Below are positions 7,238-15,629 of a DNA stretch of 28,939 bases, one piece after another; position 1 is the first letter of the stretch, and each line of letters opens with the position of its first letter. A program made the position numbers and the translations under genes. The notes under the pieces were generated by a model. That model did no database searches. It was not told where the DNA came from and worked only from the letters and a program-made list of their open reading frames with translations. Origin of the DNA: a virus. The stretch spans positions 1 through 28,939 of the IMG/VR virus record IMGVR_UViG_3300045135_003099. One strand, 5' to 3'.

Positions 7238-8193
7238 TATTATTCACTGCAGACTGGCACATAAAACTGGGACAGAAAAATGTTCCAGTTTCTTGGGCTT
7301 TAAACAGATACAATATGTTTTTTGAGCAAGTACATGAGCTAGAAAAGCAGTGCAATATGCATATAATTGGGGGCGATCTTTTTGATCGTCTTCCAAATAT
7401 GGAAGAACTAGAGTTGTATTTTTCTTTTATTCGAAAAGTACGTATCCCTACCATTATTTTTGATGGAAATCATGAAGCTACTAAAAAGAACAGAACCTTC
7501 TTTACACAATTAAAGCAGGTAAGTAGAGATATTAATCCTCTAGTACAAGTAGTAGATATATCTTTTATTGACGAAGATATGGGTTTTGGAATACTTCCAT
7601 ATGCAGACTTGCATAAACCTAATAGCATTGAGCATTTTGATGTTACTAAACCGTTATTTACTCACGTACGTGGTGAAATTCCTCCGCACGTCAAGCCAGA
7701 GGTGGACTTAGACAGATTTGAGGATTTTCCTGTAGTTTTTGCAGGTGACCTTCACGCACACAGTAATACACAGCGTAACATTGTATATCCAGGTAGCCCT
7801 ATGACAACTTCATTTCATAGAACTGAAGTATCTACTGGATATTTGCTCATTAATCCAAATGATTGGAGCTGGAGATGGGATCCCTTTCAGCTTCCTCAAC
7901 TAATTCGTAAAACAGTACAAAGTACTAAAGATATGATTCCTACGGATTATCATCATACAATTTACGAGATTGAGGGAGATATACAACAACTAGCAGAAGT
8001 TAAAAACAGCGATTTACTAGATAAGAAAGTAGTAAAACGTAGCTCAGAAGCGACTCTAGTAATTGAAAAGGACATGACTATTCAAGAAGAATTAGCAGAA
8101 TATCTAGCTTATATACTTGAAATAGACGAAACTCGAATTCCTGAAATTATAGGACTATTTAATGATTACGCTTCAAAAGTTGAAATGGAGTAA
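7234..8193 (+). CDS. sbcD: SbcD/Mre11-like nuclease subunit (T4 gp47-like)
   Basis: This metallophosphoesterase nuclease pairs with the SbcC-like ATPase encoded next to it to open hairpins, resect double-strand ends and remove protein blocks. All phosphoesterase motifs are present: D7-x-H9 (TADWH), D48 (IIGGDLFD), GNHE (78-81), H144 (LFTHVRG), and the GDLHAH block with H174 and H176. At 319 residues it is close to T4 gp47 (339) and carries a C-terminal capping/partner region from about residue 215 with acidic helices. The start overlaps the SSB stop (ATGA), and the 3' end overlaps sbcC by 32 bp. In phages this pair supports recombination-dependent replication and host DNA degradation; which applies here is inferred. 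Confidence 0.93.
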   Translation: MILFTADWHIKLGQKNVPVSWALNRYNMFFEQVHELEKQCNMHIIGGDLFDRLPNMEELELYFSFIRKVRIPTIIFDGNHEATKKNRTFFTQLKQVSRDINPLVQVVDISFIDEDMGFGILPYADLHKPNSIEHFDVTKPLFTHVRGEIPPHVKPEVDLDRFEDFPVVFAGDLHAHSNTQRNIVYPGSPMTTSFHRTEVSTGYLLINPNDWSWRWDPFQLPQLIRKTVQSTKDMIPTDYHHTIYEIEGDIQQLAEVKNSDLLDKKVVKRSSEATLVIEKDMTIQEELAEYLAYILEIDETRIPEIIGLFNDYASKVEME

Positions 8194-9961
8194 TTGTTTT
8201 AGTTACGGTGCAGACAATGAGTTAGACCTTACAGAAAGTACTTTAACTCAGATTATTGGAACTAACGGTATGGGTAAATCATCTATACCGTTAATTATTG
8301 AAGAAGCACTGTATAACAAAAACTCGAAAGGAATCAAAAAAGCAGACATACCAAACCGTTATGTGAATAATGGTTATAGTATTTATTTGTCTTTTATTAA
8401 GGACGATAGTAAGTACGAAGTAAAAATTGATCGTAAAAGTAGTATAAAGCTTACACTCTTAAAAGACGGAGAAGATATAAGTAGTCACACGGCTACGAAT
8501 ACCTATAAAACTATCCAAGAGATTATTGGTATTGATTTTAAAACATTTACACAGCTAGTATACCAGAACACTAATACTAGCTTACAGTTTTTAACAGCAA
8601 CAGATACAAATAGAAAAAAGTTTCTTATTGATCTACTGCACTTAGAAAACTATGTTAATTTATTCGAACTTTTTAAAGAAGAAAGTAAGCGTAGTAATGC
8701 TAATTTAACTTCTATATCTTCGAAAATTGCAACGATTGAAAAGTGGTTATCAGATAATAAATTGAGTGATACTACCATACTTCCTCCCGTAGAATTTACA
8801 ATAAATACGGAAAATGAGGAGAAAGAGTTACGTTCTCTTATGATAGAAATTCAAAATATTTCTGAAAAAAATAAAAAAATATCTAACAATAATCACTATA
8901 AAGATATGTTGAATAAGATTGACTTAAGTGAGATACAAGAGTTGACTTCTTACGAGAAAAAATCTTACGATTCTTTACAGTCAGAGCTAGGAAGTTTAGA
9001 ACAAGCAGCAGCGGGGTCTCAACGACTCCTCACAAAGCTACGCAAATTAGGAGATCATTGTCCTACTTGTGAGCAATCTGTGGATGCTTCTTTTAAACAG
9101 AGCTTGATTGATACAGAACAGGAGAAACTAAAGGAGGCAGAAGAACGAAATGCTGCTATTCGAGAAGAAATTGAACGAATTAAAGAACAAAATAGAAAGC
9201 ACGAACGCGGCGCAAAACTTCAAGGAGAATGGGAAAATCTTTACCGAAGCATTGACTCAAGCCTTCCCTCAAGTATCTTGGATAAAGACGAGCTTGAGGA
9301 ACGCGCAGGAAGAGTTCGAGATGACTTGGAACGAGCAAAAAGAGAGCTGGAAAAGATCACAGCAGAGAATGAAAAAAGAGCGCGGAGAAACACCAGAATC
9401 GAAGTAATTCTTGAGCAGACCGAAGAGTTTCAAAAAGGTTTAGAGGAAAGTACGAAGCTGCTTCAGGCAGAGCAAGAAGTTGCATCAAACCTTGAAGTGT
9501 TAAAGAAAGCCTTTAGCACAAATGGACTGATTGCATATAAGATAGAGAATTTGGTAGGAGAGCTGGAAGAGCTTACAAACACCTATCTTGCAGAGCTATC
9601 AGATGGGCGTTTTACACTTGAGTTTGTAGTATCAAATGATAAATTAAATGTTCAAGTAACTGATAATGGAAATATAGTTGATATTCTTGCGCTTTCTTCA
9701 GGAGAGTTAGCAAGAGTAAATACTGCTACATTAATTGCGATTCGTAAACTAATGAGTAGTATATCAAAATCAAGAATTAATATACTCTTTCTAGATGAGG
9801 TAATTAATGTTCTTGATGAAGGCGGGCGTGAAAAATTAGTAGAGGTTCTACTTGAAGAAGAAGAGTTAAATACCTATATTGTTTCTCACGGTTGGACACA
9901 CCCTTTGCTCAACAAAGTAGAGGTAGTAAAAAACGAAAATTTAAGCAGACTGGAGCATTGA
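8162..9961 (+). CDS. sbcC: SbcC/Rad50-like ATPase subunit (T4 gp46-like)
   Basis: This SMC-like ATPase partners SbcD. Walker A is GTNGMGKSS (33-41). A long coiled coil (about 170-450, rich in Glu, Lys and Leu) is interrupted by a zinc hook, C300-P-T-C303, that would dimerise two molecules. The ABC signature LSSGELA (511-517) is followed by Walker B ILFLDE (D545, E546), the D-loop INVLDEGG, and H576 as the switch His. At 599 residues it is nearer T4 gp46 (560) than E. coli SbcC (1048), meaning a short coiled coil. The ATG at 8162 lies inside the sbcD end with AGGA about eight bases upstream. Its TGA shares one base with the next ATG. Confidence 0.94.
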   Translation: MITLQKLKWSNCFSYGADNELDLTESTLTQIIGTNGMGKSSIPLIIEEALYNKNSKGIKKADIPNRYVNNGYSIYLSFIKDDSKYEVKIDRKSSIKLTLLKDGEDISSHTATNTYKTIQEIIGIDFKTFTQLVYQNTNTSLQFLTATDTNRKKFLIDLLHLENYVNLFELFKEESKRSNANLTSISSKIATIEKWLSDNKLSDTTILPPVEFTINTENEEKELRSLMIEIQNISEKNKKISNNNHYKDMLNKIDLSEIQELTSYEKKSYDSLQSELGSLEQAAAGSQRLLTKLRKLGDHCPTCEQSVDASFKQSLIDTEQEKLKEAEERNAAIREEIERIKEQNRKHERGAKLQGEWENLYRSIDSSLPSSILDKDELEERAGRVRDDLERAKRELEKITAENEKRARRNTRIEVILEQTEEFQKGLEESTKLLQAEQEVASNLEVLKKAFSTNGLIAYKIENLVGELEELTNTYLAELSDGRFTLEFVVSNDKLNVQVTDNGNIVDILALSSGELARVNTATLIAIRKLMSSISKSRINILFLDEVINVLDEGGREKLVEVLLEEEELNTYIVSHGWTHPLLNKVEVVKNENLSRLEH

Positions 9962-10131
9962 TGAAAGCAACAACTCGATTATCCGCACAGCGTAGAATAT
10001 TTGAAATGTCCAAAGCATTAGACGAAGAACTAAAAGAAGAACTAGAAAATCGGCAAGTAGCCAAGCATCAGAGTAACAAATCTGAGACTGTAAAAGAGAT
10101 ATATGGTAGACAGCAGAGCCAAAGGAGCTAG
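9961..10131 (+). CDS. Small charged protein of unknown function
   Basis: This 56-residue protein runs from the ATG at 9961, which overlaps the sbcC stop (TGATG), the junction style used throughout this operon. An upstream in-frame ATG (9892) would bury 69 bases in sbcC and is less likely. The protein is mostly helical and charged (KALDEELKEELENRQ in the middle), ending in QQSQRS. No family is recognised. It overlaps the endonuclease gene by 29 bp. It may be a small binding partner of a neighbour, but nothing in the sequence shows which. Confidence 0.6.
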   Translation: MKATTRLSAQRRIFEMSKALDEELKEELENRQVAKHQSNKSETVKEIYGRQQSQRS

Positions 10132-10549
10132 GGGCGAATATCTTGTAAGGGATATGCTTCGAGCATATACAAAGCTTCAATTTGAGCGTGTTCCAAATTC
10201 AGGCGCGCTTGAGTATCTCAAAGGAGATTTATATGTACCAAATGAAAGAAATAGATTTTGTATTGAAGTAAAAAACTATGCAGAGTCTCCACTTACGGAT
10301 AAGATATTTACAGCTCCTAGAACAAATAATCTTATTCGTTGGTGGAAAAAAGTAGTACAGCAAGCAGAAGGCGGCAACCAGGAGCCTTTATTGTTTTTCA
10401 AATATAATCGGTCTGCTGTATTTGTAGTTACTAATATTATGCCAGAAACTTCGTTAGAGTATATGTACATAAGTTTTTTAGATTGTTATATATGTTTAGC
10501 AGAACCCTGGCTTGAAAATGAAAAGGTGGAGTTTTTAAATGGCGTTTAA
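10103..10549 (+). CDS. PD-(D/E)XK endonuclease, Holliday-junction-resolvase-like
   Basis: This 148-residue protein has the nuclease core order of archaeal Hjc and related phage enzymes. E12 lies in a GARGEYLVRDML helix near a basic SRAKGARGE start. D42 follows in YLKGDLYVP, and then E55-V-K57 in RFCIEVKNY, giving E...GD...ExK. The following IRWWKKVVQQAEGG and LLFFKYNRSAVFVV segments fit the last helix-strand of the fold. It would cut branched DNA arising in replication and recombination before packaging, and it sits between the SbcCD pair and the 5' exonuclease. The fold class is fairly secure; junction specificity is inferred, and a general restriction-like nuclease is possible. The ATG at 10103 is inside the previous gene, and the 3' end overlaps the FEN gene by 11 bp. 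Confidence 0.78.
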   Translation: MVDSRAKGARGEYLVRDMLRAYTKLQFERVPNSGALEYLKGDLYVPNERNRFCIEVKNYAESPLTDKIFTAPRTNNLIRWWKKVVQQAEGGNQEPLLFFKYNRSAVFVVTNIMPETSLEYMYISFLDCYICLAEPWLENEKVEFLNGV

Positions 10550-11375
10550 TTTTACTGATAAAATAGTAAATGATACCAACGCTACATTAATTGTCGATGC
10601 TTTAAACCTAGCGTTTCGCTGGAAGCATCAGGGTCGTACAGACTTTCGCTATGACTTTCAGCGCACTGTTGAGAGTTTAGCAAAGTCTTATGATTGTAAA
10701 CGGCTGATTATTGCAGCAGATTGGGGAAGTTCTTCTTACCGAAAGGAAATATGTCCTGACTATAAGCAAAACAGAAAAGATAAGTTTGCAGAGCAGACTG
10801 AAGAAGAAAAAATTGCTTTTGAAGAGTTTTTTGAAGAGTTTGAAGCCTCTCTCGAAGTACTCGCAGAAGATTATTTAGTTCTTCGCTACAAAGGTGTAGA
10901 AGCCGATGATATTGCAGCTCACCTTGTAAAAGAAAAAGAGAAGTATGGGTTAGAGTATATTTGGCTAATCTCAAGCGACCGAGACTGGGATTTGCTAATT
11001 CAGGAGAACGTAGGAAGATTTTCTTATGTTACTCGAAAAGAAGTAAGACTTGATAACTGGAGTGAGCATTATAGTGTAAGTCCAGAAGAGTATATCTCTC
11101 TCAAATGTCTTACAGGCGATAAAGGCGATAATGTTCCTGGCATTCCAGGAATTGGCCCTAAGAGAGCAGAGCAGTTGATTAAAGAATATGGTAGCGCAAT
11201 GGATATTTATGATGCACTACCAATTAATAGTAAATATAAGTATGTACAAGAGTTGAATGCAAACGCAGAGCAGCTTCTTTTAAACTACGAACTTATGGAT
11301 TTAATAGCATATTGCGATGAAGCAATCGGAGCCGAAAACCTGGCTGATATTGAAAGGAAAATGAATGGAAGTTAA
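10539..11375 (+). CDS. 5'-3' exonuclease / flap endonuclease (FEN family)
   Basis: This FEN-type nuclease removes RNA primers and 5' flaps, the function missing from the phage PolA. Metal-binding acids are in the family order: D20 (LIVDALN), D61 (IAADWG), E121-A-D123-D124, D147 and D149 (SSDRDWD), and D194 and D197 (GDKGDN). The helix-3-turn-helix DNA-binding motif GDKGDNVPGIPGIGPKRA spans 193-210. A basic YRKEICPDYKQNR segment at about 67-79 matches the flap-arch region. Its 278 residues match stand-alone phage FENs such as T5 D15 (291) and T4 RNase H (305). The gene overlaps both neighbours by 11 bp. Confidence 0.93.
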   Translation: MAFNFTDKIVNDTNATLIVDALNLAFRWKHQGRTDFRYDFQRTVESLAKSYDCKRLIIAADWGSSSYRKEICPDYKQNRKDKFAEQTEEEKIAFEEFFEEFEASLEVLAEDYLVLRYKGVEADDIAAHLVKEKEKYGLEYIWLISSDRDWDLLIQENVGRFSYVTRKEVRLDNWSEHYSVSPEEYISLKCLTGDKGDNVPGIPGIGPKRAEQLIKEYGSAMDIYDALPINSKYKYVQELNANAEQLLLNYELMDLIAYCDEAIGAENLADIERKMNGS

Positions 11376-13140
11376 TATTGATTTACGGCGAGATAGGTAT
11401 TTATCAGAGTTTAGTATTAAAACTCTAAGGGATCGTTACATGATTGAAGGGGAGTCTTCTCCTCAACAGGCATTTGCACGAGCTGCAAAAGCCTTCGCAG
11501 ATGACGAAGCACACGCACAGAGGCTATACGACTATGCTAGTAAACTATGGTTTATGTTCTCCACTCCAATTCTCTCTAATGGTGGTACAAGCAGAGGCCT
11601 TCCTATTAGCTGTTTTCTTAATTATGTGGATGATTCAAGAAAAGGGCTCACCGACCACTACACTGAAAATGCTTTTCTTAGCAGTGTCGGGGGTGGTATT
11701 GGCGGCTCTTGGAATGATGTGCGATCAGTAGGAAGTAAAACCTCAGCGGGGTCGGAGAGTACTGGAGTAATTCCTTTTCTGAAAGTAGTTGATGCAGAGA
11801 TGTTAGCATTCTCGCAAGGCGTTACACGGAGAGGCAGTTATGCAGCATATTTGGACATATCTCATCCAGAAGTGGAAGAGTTTTTGGATATACGTAAGCC
11901 TACGGGCGGTGATATTAACCGTAAGTCTACTAACCTACACCACGGCGTCGTTCTTTCTGACGAGTTTATGGAGTTGATTGAACGCTGTACTCTGGAACAA
12001 AATGTAGACGATTCGTGGCCTTTAGTTGATCCACACAGTAAAAAAGTAACAAAAACAGTTTCTGCAAAAGCATTATGGGTAAAGCTAATTCAAAATCGTG
12101 TTGAAACTGGTGAACCTTATATTATGTTTGGTGATACTGTACAAGAAGGCTTGCCACAGTGTCAGAAAGATTTAGGTTTGGTTGCACGACAGTCAAATCT
12201 TTGTAGTGAGATTACACTACCAACAAACGAAGAGCGTACAGCAGTGTGCTGTTTATCAAGCGTAAATCTAGAAGAATACGATGAGTGGAGTAATAATCCA
12301 AAATTTATTCCTGATCTAGTGAGAATGCTTGATAATGTACTTACTCACTTTATACGAAATGCTCCGTCACAGCTTGAAAAAGCAAGATTTAGTGCGGAGA
12401 GAGAACGAAGTATCGGATTGGGGGCCATGGGATTTCATGCTTACTTACAGAGACACCTTATTCCTTTTGAGAGTGCGATTGCAAAAAGTCGTAATATGGC
12501 TATGTTCAAGCATATTAAATCTAGCGCAGTTAAAGCCTCACGACAGCTCGCCAATGAACGGGGTGAAGCACCTGATGCAGTCGGTACTGGAATGCGTAAT
12601 TGCCATCTTTTGGCTATTGCTCCTAATGCTAGTAGCAGTATTATCTGTGGCAATACTTCCCCTAGTATTGAGCCATATCGAGCTAATGCGTATGCACAAA
12701 AAACTAAAAGCGGTACTAGCCTCCAGAAAAACGAGTACTTAGAAGCAATTCTTCAAGACTTGGAAATGGATACTGATGAAGTTTGGAGAAGTATTGTAAC
12801 AAACGGCGGAAGTGTACAACATCTTGATTTCTTAGACGAGTACACAAAAGATGTATTTAAAACCGCAGTTGAAATTGACCAGCGTTGGGTAATTGATCTA
12901 GCAGCAGATCGACAGAAAGAAATTTGTCAGAGTCAGTCACTCAATGTGTTTTTTCCTGCAAACGTATCAAAGCAGGAGCTACATGCAGTACATATGATGG
13001 CGTGGAAAAAGAAAGTAAAAACTCTGTATTATTTACGTAGTGAAGCCTACAAAAGAGCTGAAAATGTATCTGATGCAGTATTAAGACAGATGGTCGTTGA
13101 GAGTACAGACGAAGGCGCGTGTTTAGCGTGTGAGGGCTAA
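11365..13140 (+). CDS. nrdA: Ribonucleotide reductase, class I alpha (large) subunit
   Basis: This subunit reduces ribonucleotides to deoxyribonucleotides for phage DNA synthesis. The catalytic triad is intact: N278, C280 and E282 (RQSNLCSEI). The redox pair is C83 (ISCFLN) and C295 (AVCCLSSVNL). Y555-Y556 (VKTLYYLRS) complete the radical-transfer route, and a C-terminal C586-x2-C589 (GACLACEG) can be re-reduced by thioredoxin or glutaredoxin. At 591 residues it is much shorter than E. coli NrdA (761); the N-terminal ATP-cone is absent, so allosteric on/off control by dATP at that site should be lost. No intein or intron is visible. The start at 11365 follows AAAGGAAAATGA and overlaps the exonuclease end. 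Its partner NrdB is encoded immediately downstream. Confidence 0.96.
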   Translation: MEVNIDLRRDRYLSEFSIKTLRDRYMIEGESSPQQAFARAAKAFADDEAHAQRLYDYASKLWFMFSTPILSNGGTSRGLPISCFLNYVDDSRKGLTDHYTENAFLSSVGGGIGGSWNDVRSVGSKTSAGSESTGVIPFLKVVDAEMLAFSQGVTRRGSYAAYLDISHPEVEEFLDIRKPTGGDINRKSTNLHHGVVLSDEFMELIERCTLEQNVDDSWPLVDPHSKKVTKTVSAKALWVKLIQNRVETGEPYIMFGDTVQEGLPQCQKDLGLVARQSNLCSEITLPTNEERTAVCCLSSVNLEEYDEWSNNPKFIPDLVRMLDNVLTHFIRNAPSQLEKARFSAERERSIGLGAMGFHAYLQRHLIPFESAIAKSRNMAMFKHIKSSAVKASRQLANERGEAPDAVGTGMRNCHLLAIAPNASSSIICGNTSPSIEPYRANAYAQKTKSGTSLQKNEYLEAILQDLEMDTDEVWRSIVTNGGSVQHLDFLDEYTKDVFKTAVEIDQRWVIDLAADRQKEICQSQSLNVFFPANVSKQELHAVHMMAWKKKVKTLYYLRSEAYKRAENVSDAVLRQMVVESTDEGACLACEG

Positions 13141-13141
13141 A

Positions 13142-14104
13142 ATGAGCAATTTATTAACAGAAAGAGAATACTACAAACCTTTTAACTACCCCTGGGCTTT
13201 TGAGCACTACAAGACTCAGCAGCACATGCATTGGCTTCCTGATGAAGTCAATCTTGCTGACGATTTACGAGATTATCGTGAAAAATTAAGTCCTGCAAAC
13301 AAAAAGTTAATTAACTCTTTGTTTACATTTTTTACCCAAGCAGACGTTGATGTCTGCTGTGGGTATGCGAAGCACTATCTACCAACATTTAAGCAACCAG
13401 AAGTGCGTATGATGCTTTCTGCGTTTGCTGCAATGGAGGCAGTGCATCAAGAAGCTTATTCATTACTTCTTGAAACTTTAGGCTTCGGTGACGATGTTTA
13501 CACAAAGTTTATGGAACATAAAGCAATGATGGATAAGCATGAGTATCTTTCTAATTTTGGAATGGATACTCCAATGAACATAGCAAAAACTATGGCAATT
13601 TACTCTGGCTTTACTGAAGGAGTACAACTATTTAGTTCTTTTGCTATTTTGTTAAACTTTCCAAGACATAATCTAATGAAAGGAATGGGGCAGATTGTTA
13701 CTTGGAGTATTCGTGACGAAACCCTTCATGTCGAAGGAATGTCGCAGCTCTTTCGTACTTTTGTTCAAGAAAATCCAGAACTCTGGACAGACGAATTAAA
13801 GTATGAGATCTACTGTGCTGCAGAGCGTACAGTTGAGCTTGAAGATGCCTTTATTGATTTATGTTTTGAAGGTGCTGAAATTCCAGATCTCAAGCCAGAA
13901 GAAGTAAAGGAATATATTCGTTATATTGCTGATCGTCGACTACTTGGTCTTGGAATGAAGAAAATCTTTAAATCTACCGAGAATCCACTGCCTTGGCTAG
14001 ATTATATGTTAAATGCAGTGGAACACACTAACTTTTTTGAGAACAGAGCCACTGAGTATGCACGCGCGAGCACCACTGGCAACTGGCAAGATATATTTAA
14101 ATAA
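13142..14104 (+). CDS. nrdB: Ribonucleotide reductase, class I beta (small) subunit
   Basis: This subunit forms the di-metal/tyrosyl radical that starts catalysis in NrdA. In numbering from the ATG at 13142, E99-x2-H102-x3-Y106 (MEAVHQEAY) gives two ligands and the radical Tyr in the exact E. coli E115/H118/Y122 spacing. A ligand Asp lies in FFTQADVDV, and a second E-x2-H pair in RDETLHVEG. The radical Tyr is therefore kept, unlike Tyr-less class Ic/Ie enzymes. Length is 320 residues. A GTG at 13130 would add four residues, but GAGGG at 13132-13136 is a well-placed ribosome site for the ATG. The C-terminus (ARASTTGNWQDIF) is the usual NrdA-docking tail. Confidence 0.95.
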   Translation: MSNLLTEREYYKPFNYPWAFEHYKTQQHMHWLPDEVNLADDLRDYREKLSPANKKLINSLFTFFTQADVDVCCGYAKHYLPTFKQPEVRMMLSAFAAMEAVHQEAYSLLLETLGFGDDVYTKFMEHKAMMDKHEYLSNFGMDTPMNIAKTMAIYSGFTEGVQLFSSFAILLNFPRHNLMKGMGQIVTWSIRDETLHVEGMSQLFRTFVQENPELWTDELKYEIYCAAERTVELEDAFIDLCFEGAEIPDLKPEEVKEYIRYIADRRLLGLGMKKIFKSTENPLPWLDYMLNAVEHTNFFENRATEYARASTTGNWQDIFK

Positions 14105-14115
14105 GGAACCTTATA

Positions 14116-14337
14116 ATGACAGAAGTAGCACCCGAACAACAAAGTATTTCTTTAGACGGAGAAACATACATTATTGATGATTTATCCGAAAAATCTAAGT
14201 ATTTTGTATCCCAGCTTCAGGATATTAATCAACAGATTCACAAGACTAAATTTGATTTAAATAGGCTTGAAGTTGCGAATAATGGTTTTATGACTCTTCT
14301 TCGTGAAGAGATTGCAAAGGAAGAAGGGGCTGAATAG
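14116..14337 (+). CDS. Small DUF6447-like phage protein
   Basis: This 73-residue acidic protein starts after a good TAAGGA ribosome site at 14103-14108. The pattern ISLDGETYIIDDLSEKSKYF, then LQDINQQIHKTKFDLNRLEVA, then a short C-terminal helix, resembles the DUF6447-type proteins found near replication genes of many phages. These have a short beta hairpin followed by a helical coiled coil. Their function is not established. It is the last gene of the + strand operon, and its TAG stop lies in the loop/right arm of the terminator hairpin. Confidence 0.72.
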   Translation: MTEVAPEQQSISLDGETYIIDDLSEKSKYFVSQLQDINQQIHKTKFDLNRLEVANNGFMTLLREEIAKEEGAE

Positions 14338-14347
14338 CCCCTTTTTT
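14326..14347 (+). terminator. Intrinsic terminator at the convergent junction
   Basis: GGGGCT (14326-14331) pairs with AGCCCC (14336-14341) across a GAAT loop, followed by six T (14342-14347) on the + strand. The stop codon of the last + gene (14335-14337) lies within it. The - strand tail operon also ends here (its stop codon is 14346-14348). Read in that direction the hairpin lacks a clean U-run (TTCTTCC), so termination of the tail transcript should be weaker. Confidence 0.9.
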
Positions 14348-15629
14348 ATTGAGAAGTACTTGCAGTACCTTGATAATACCCAGTAGCTAGTATATTACTA
14401 CCATCAGATTGATCTGAAATCTCTACTTTTATACTCCCTGTTGTTGTCTGTCCTGGTCCAACAGCCTCCCAATACCAAGCAGCAAGACTAGTTAAAGAAA
14501 TCCACGTATCAGTTGGAGAAGAGCTAGGAGTGCTAACTAGACCACTAGTAACAGTTGCGCGTATCCAATAAGATCCTGCGGGAGGAATATTACTGCTCCA
14601 GTTTTCAAAGAAAACTTGTTGATTTGCAGAAAGAGGAGTTTTATATACAGTACCATCAGGTCTAAACTCCCATATAACAGTTGCAGAAATACCTTCCTGA
14701 TCTATTGTTGAAGATAGATTAGGAGAGCCTGGAGTACCTGAAAGAGTAATTGTATCTAAAGAAACTGTACCATATTCTCCATTTCTAAACTCTCCTACAC
14801 TAATTTGAGAATTAGAAGTAGTATTAATTTTTTCAACTAAATCTCCTCCGTAGAAAAAAGAGATAGGTTTAAATAATGCGTTTGCTTGAGAACTACATCC
14901 AAACCCTATTTGCTGAGGGCCTCTGAACTTTTCCAATAGAGGAACAGTAGAGAGATCGACAGTCAACTGTCCTTTTAATATCGTAGAGCCCGGATCTGTA
15001 GAATAAGCTCTTACTATATCTCCTTCTCTTTCTATTCTTATTGTTGTTCCTTCTGGATAGGTATTCCAGTTGTTAACTCCAACGTAAGGTATTAAAGAGC
15101 TACCATCTAAAATTTTTGTCTGGCTGGCCTGAGCAAAGTTATACCACAGAGACCACGAAGTAATAGTGGTATTTCCATCCTGGTTACGAACAGCAGATAA
15201 AGTATGCTGAACTCCGTTTTCTTCGGTGTAAGCTATTATTACTGCAAGTCTATCGTTATCTGCATTAGTGCTAGTAATTTTTGCCTCCAGCACATAATCA
15301 TCATATTTTTGTGTAGTAGAGCTTATAAACCCTATAAATGTAACGGAATTTATTGTAGACTCTATTCCTCCATCATTATCGTAAATCCAGCTAGTTATTT
15401 CGGAAGAGTTAGCTGGATATACTCCAGTAGTATCATGAGAAATTCTTACCCATGAATTAAATATGGTATCTCCTGCTCTCTGATCTACAACACCTCCGGA
15501 ATAAAAAATATCGGGGTTTAAAAAAGCCCTAACATCTGCATCGTTTAAAGACACAGTAGTTTGGGCACTACCTCCCACTGCTTGATGAATATCATTCAAA
15601 GAAATATTTTGAATAGGTAAAAAAGGCAT
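14346..15629 (-). CDS. Probable tail fiber / receptor-contact protein with lectin-like domain
   Basis: This 427-residue protein is encoded last in the tail operon, right after the gpJ-like gene. Residues 1-40 (NISLNDIHQAVGG, then VSLNDADVRAFLN) match a short helical module repeated at the start of many phage structural proteins (typically SLSDI..EFGG...ISLSEYY). Residues about 50-270 look like a beta-sandwich of the concanavalin/LamG kind, with features such as TFIGFISSTTQKYDDYVLEA, GNTTITSWSLWYN and RIEREGDIVRAY. The C-terminal third resembles Ig-like domains (TPGSPNLSSTIDQEGISATV, VIWEFRPDG). There is no signal peptide or membrane segment. It probably decorates the tail tip and contacts a surface glycan; this is inference from fold-like pattern and position. 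The ATG shares one base with the gpJ stop. Confidence 0.68.
   Translation of the reverse strand: MPFLPIQNISLNDIHQAVGGSAQTTVSLNDADVRAFLNPDIFYSGGVVDQRAGDTIFNSWVRISHDTTGVYPANSSEITSWIYDNDGGIESTINSVTFIGFISSTTQKYDDYVLEAKITSTNADNDRLAVIIAYTEENGVQHTLSAVRNQDGNTTITSWSLWYNFAQASQTKILDGSSLIPYVGVNNWNTYPEGTTIRIEREGDIVRAYSTDPGSTILKGQLTVDLSTVPLLEKFRGPQQIGFGCSSQANALFKPISFFYGGDLVEKINTTSNSQISVGEFRNGEYGTVSLDTITLSGTPGSPNLSSTIDQEGISATVIWEFRPDGTVYKTPLSANQQVFFENWSSNIPPAGSYWIRATVTSGLVSTPSSSPTDTWISLTSLAAWYWEAVGPGQTTTGSIKVEISDQSDGSNILATGYYQGTASTSQ

Noticed and set aside
9892-9960. Upstream ATG giving a 79-residue form of the small gene after sbcC
   Set aside because: The ATG at 9961 forms the TGATG junction typical of this operon; the longer form would overlap sbcC by 70 bp without added support.
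11365-13140. Intein or intron in the RNR large subunit gene
   Set aside because: All catalytic motifs follow in order without a long insertion, and no splice-junction or homing-endonuclease motifs are seen; the short length comes from the missing N-terminal ATP-cone.
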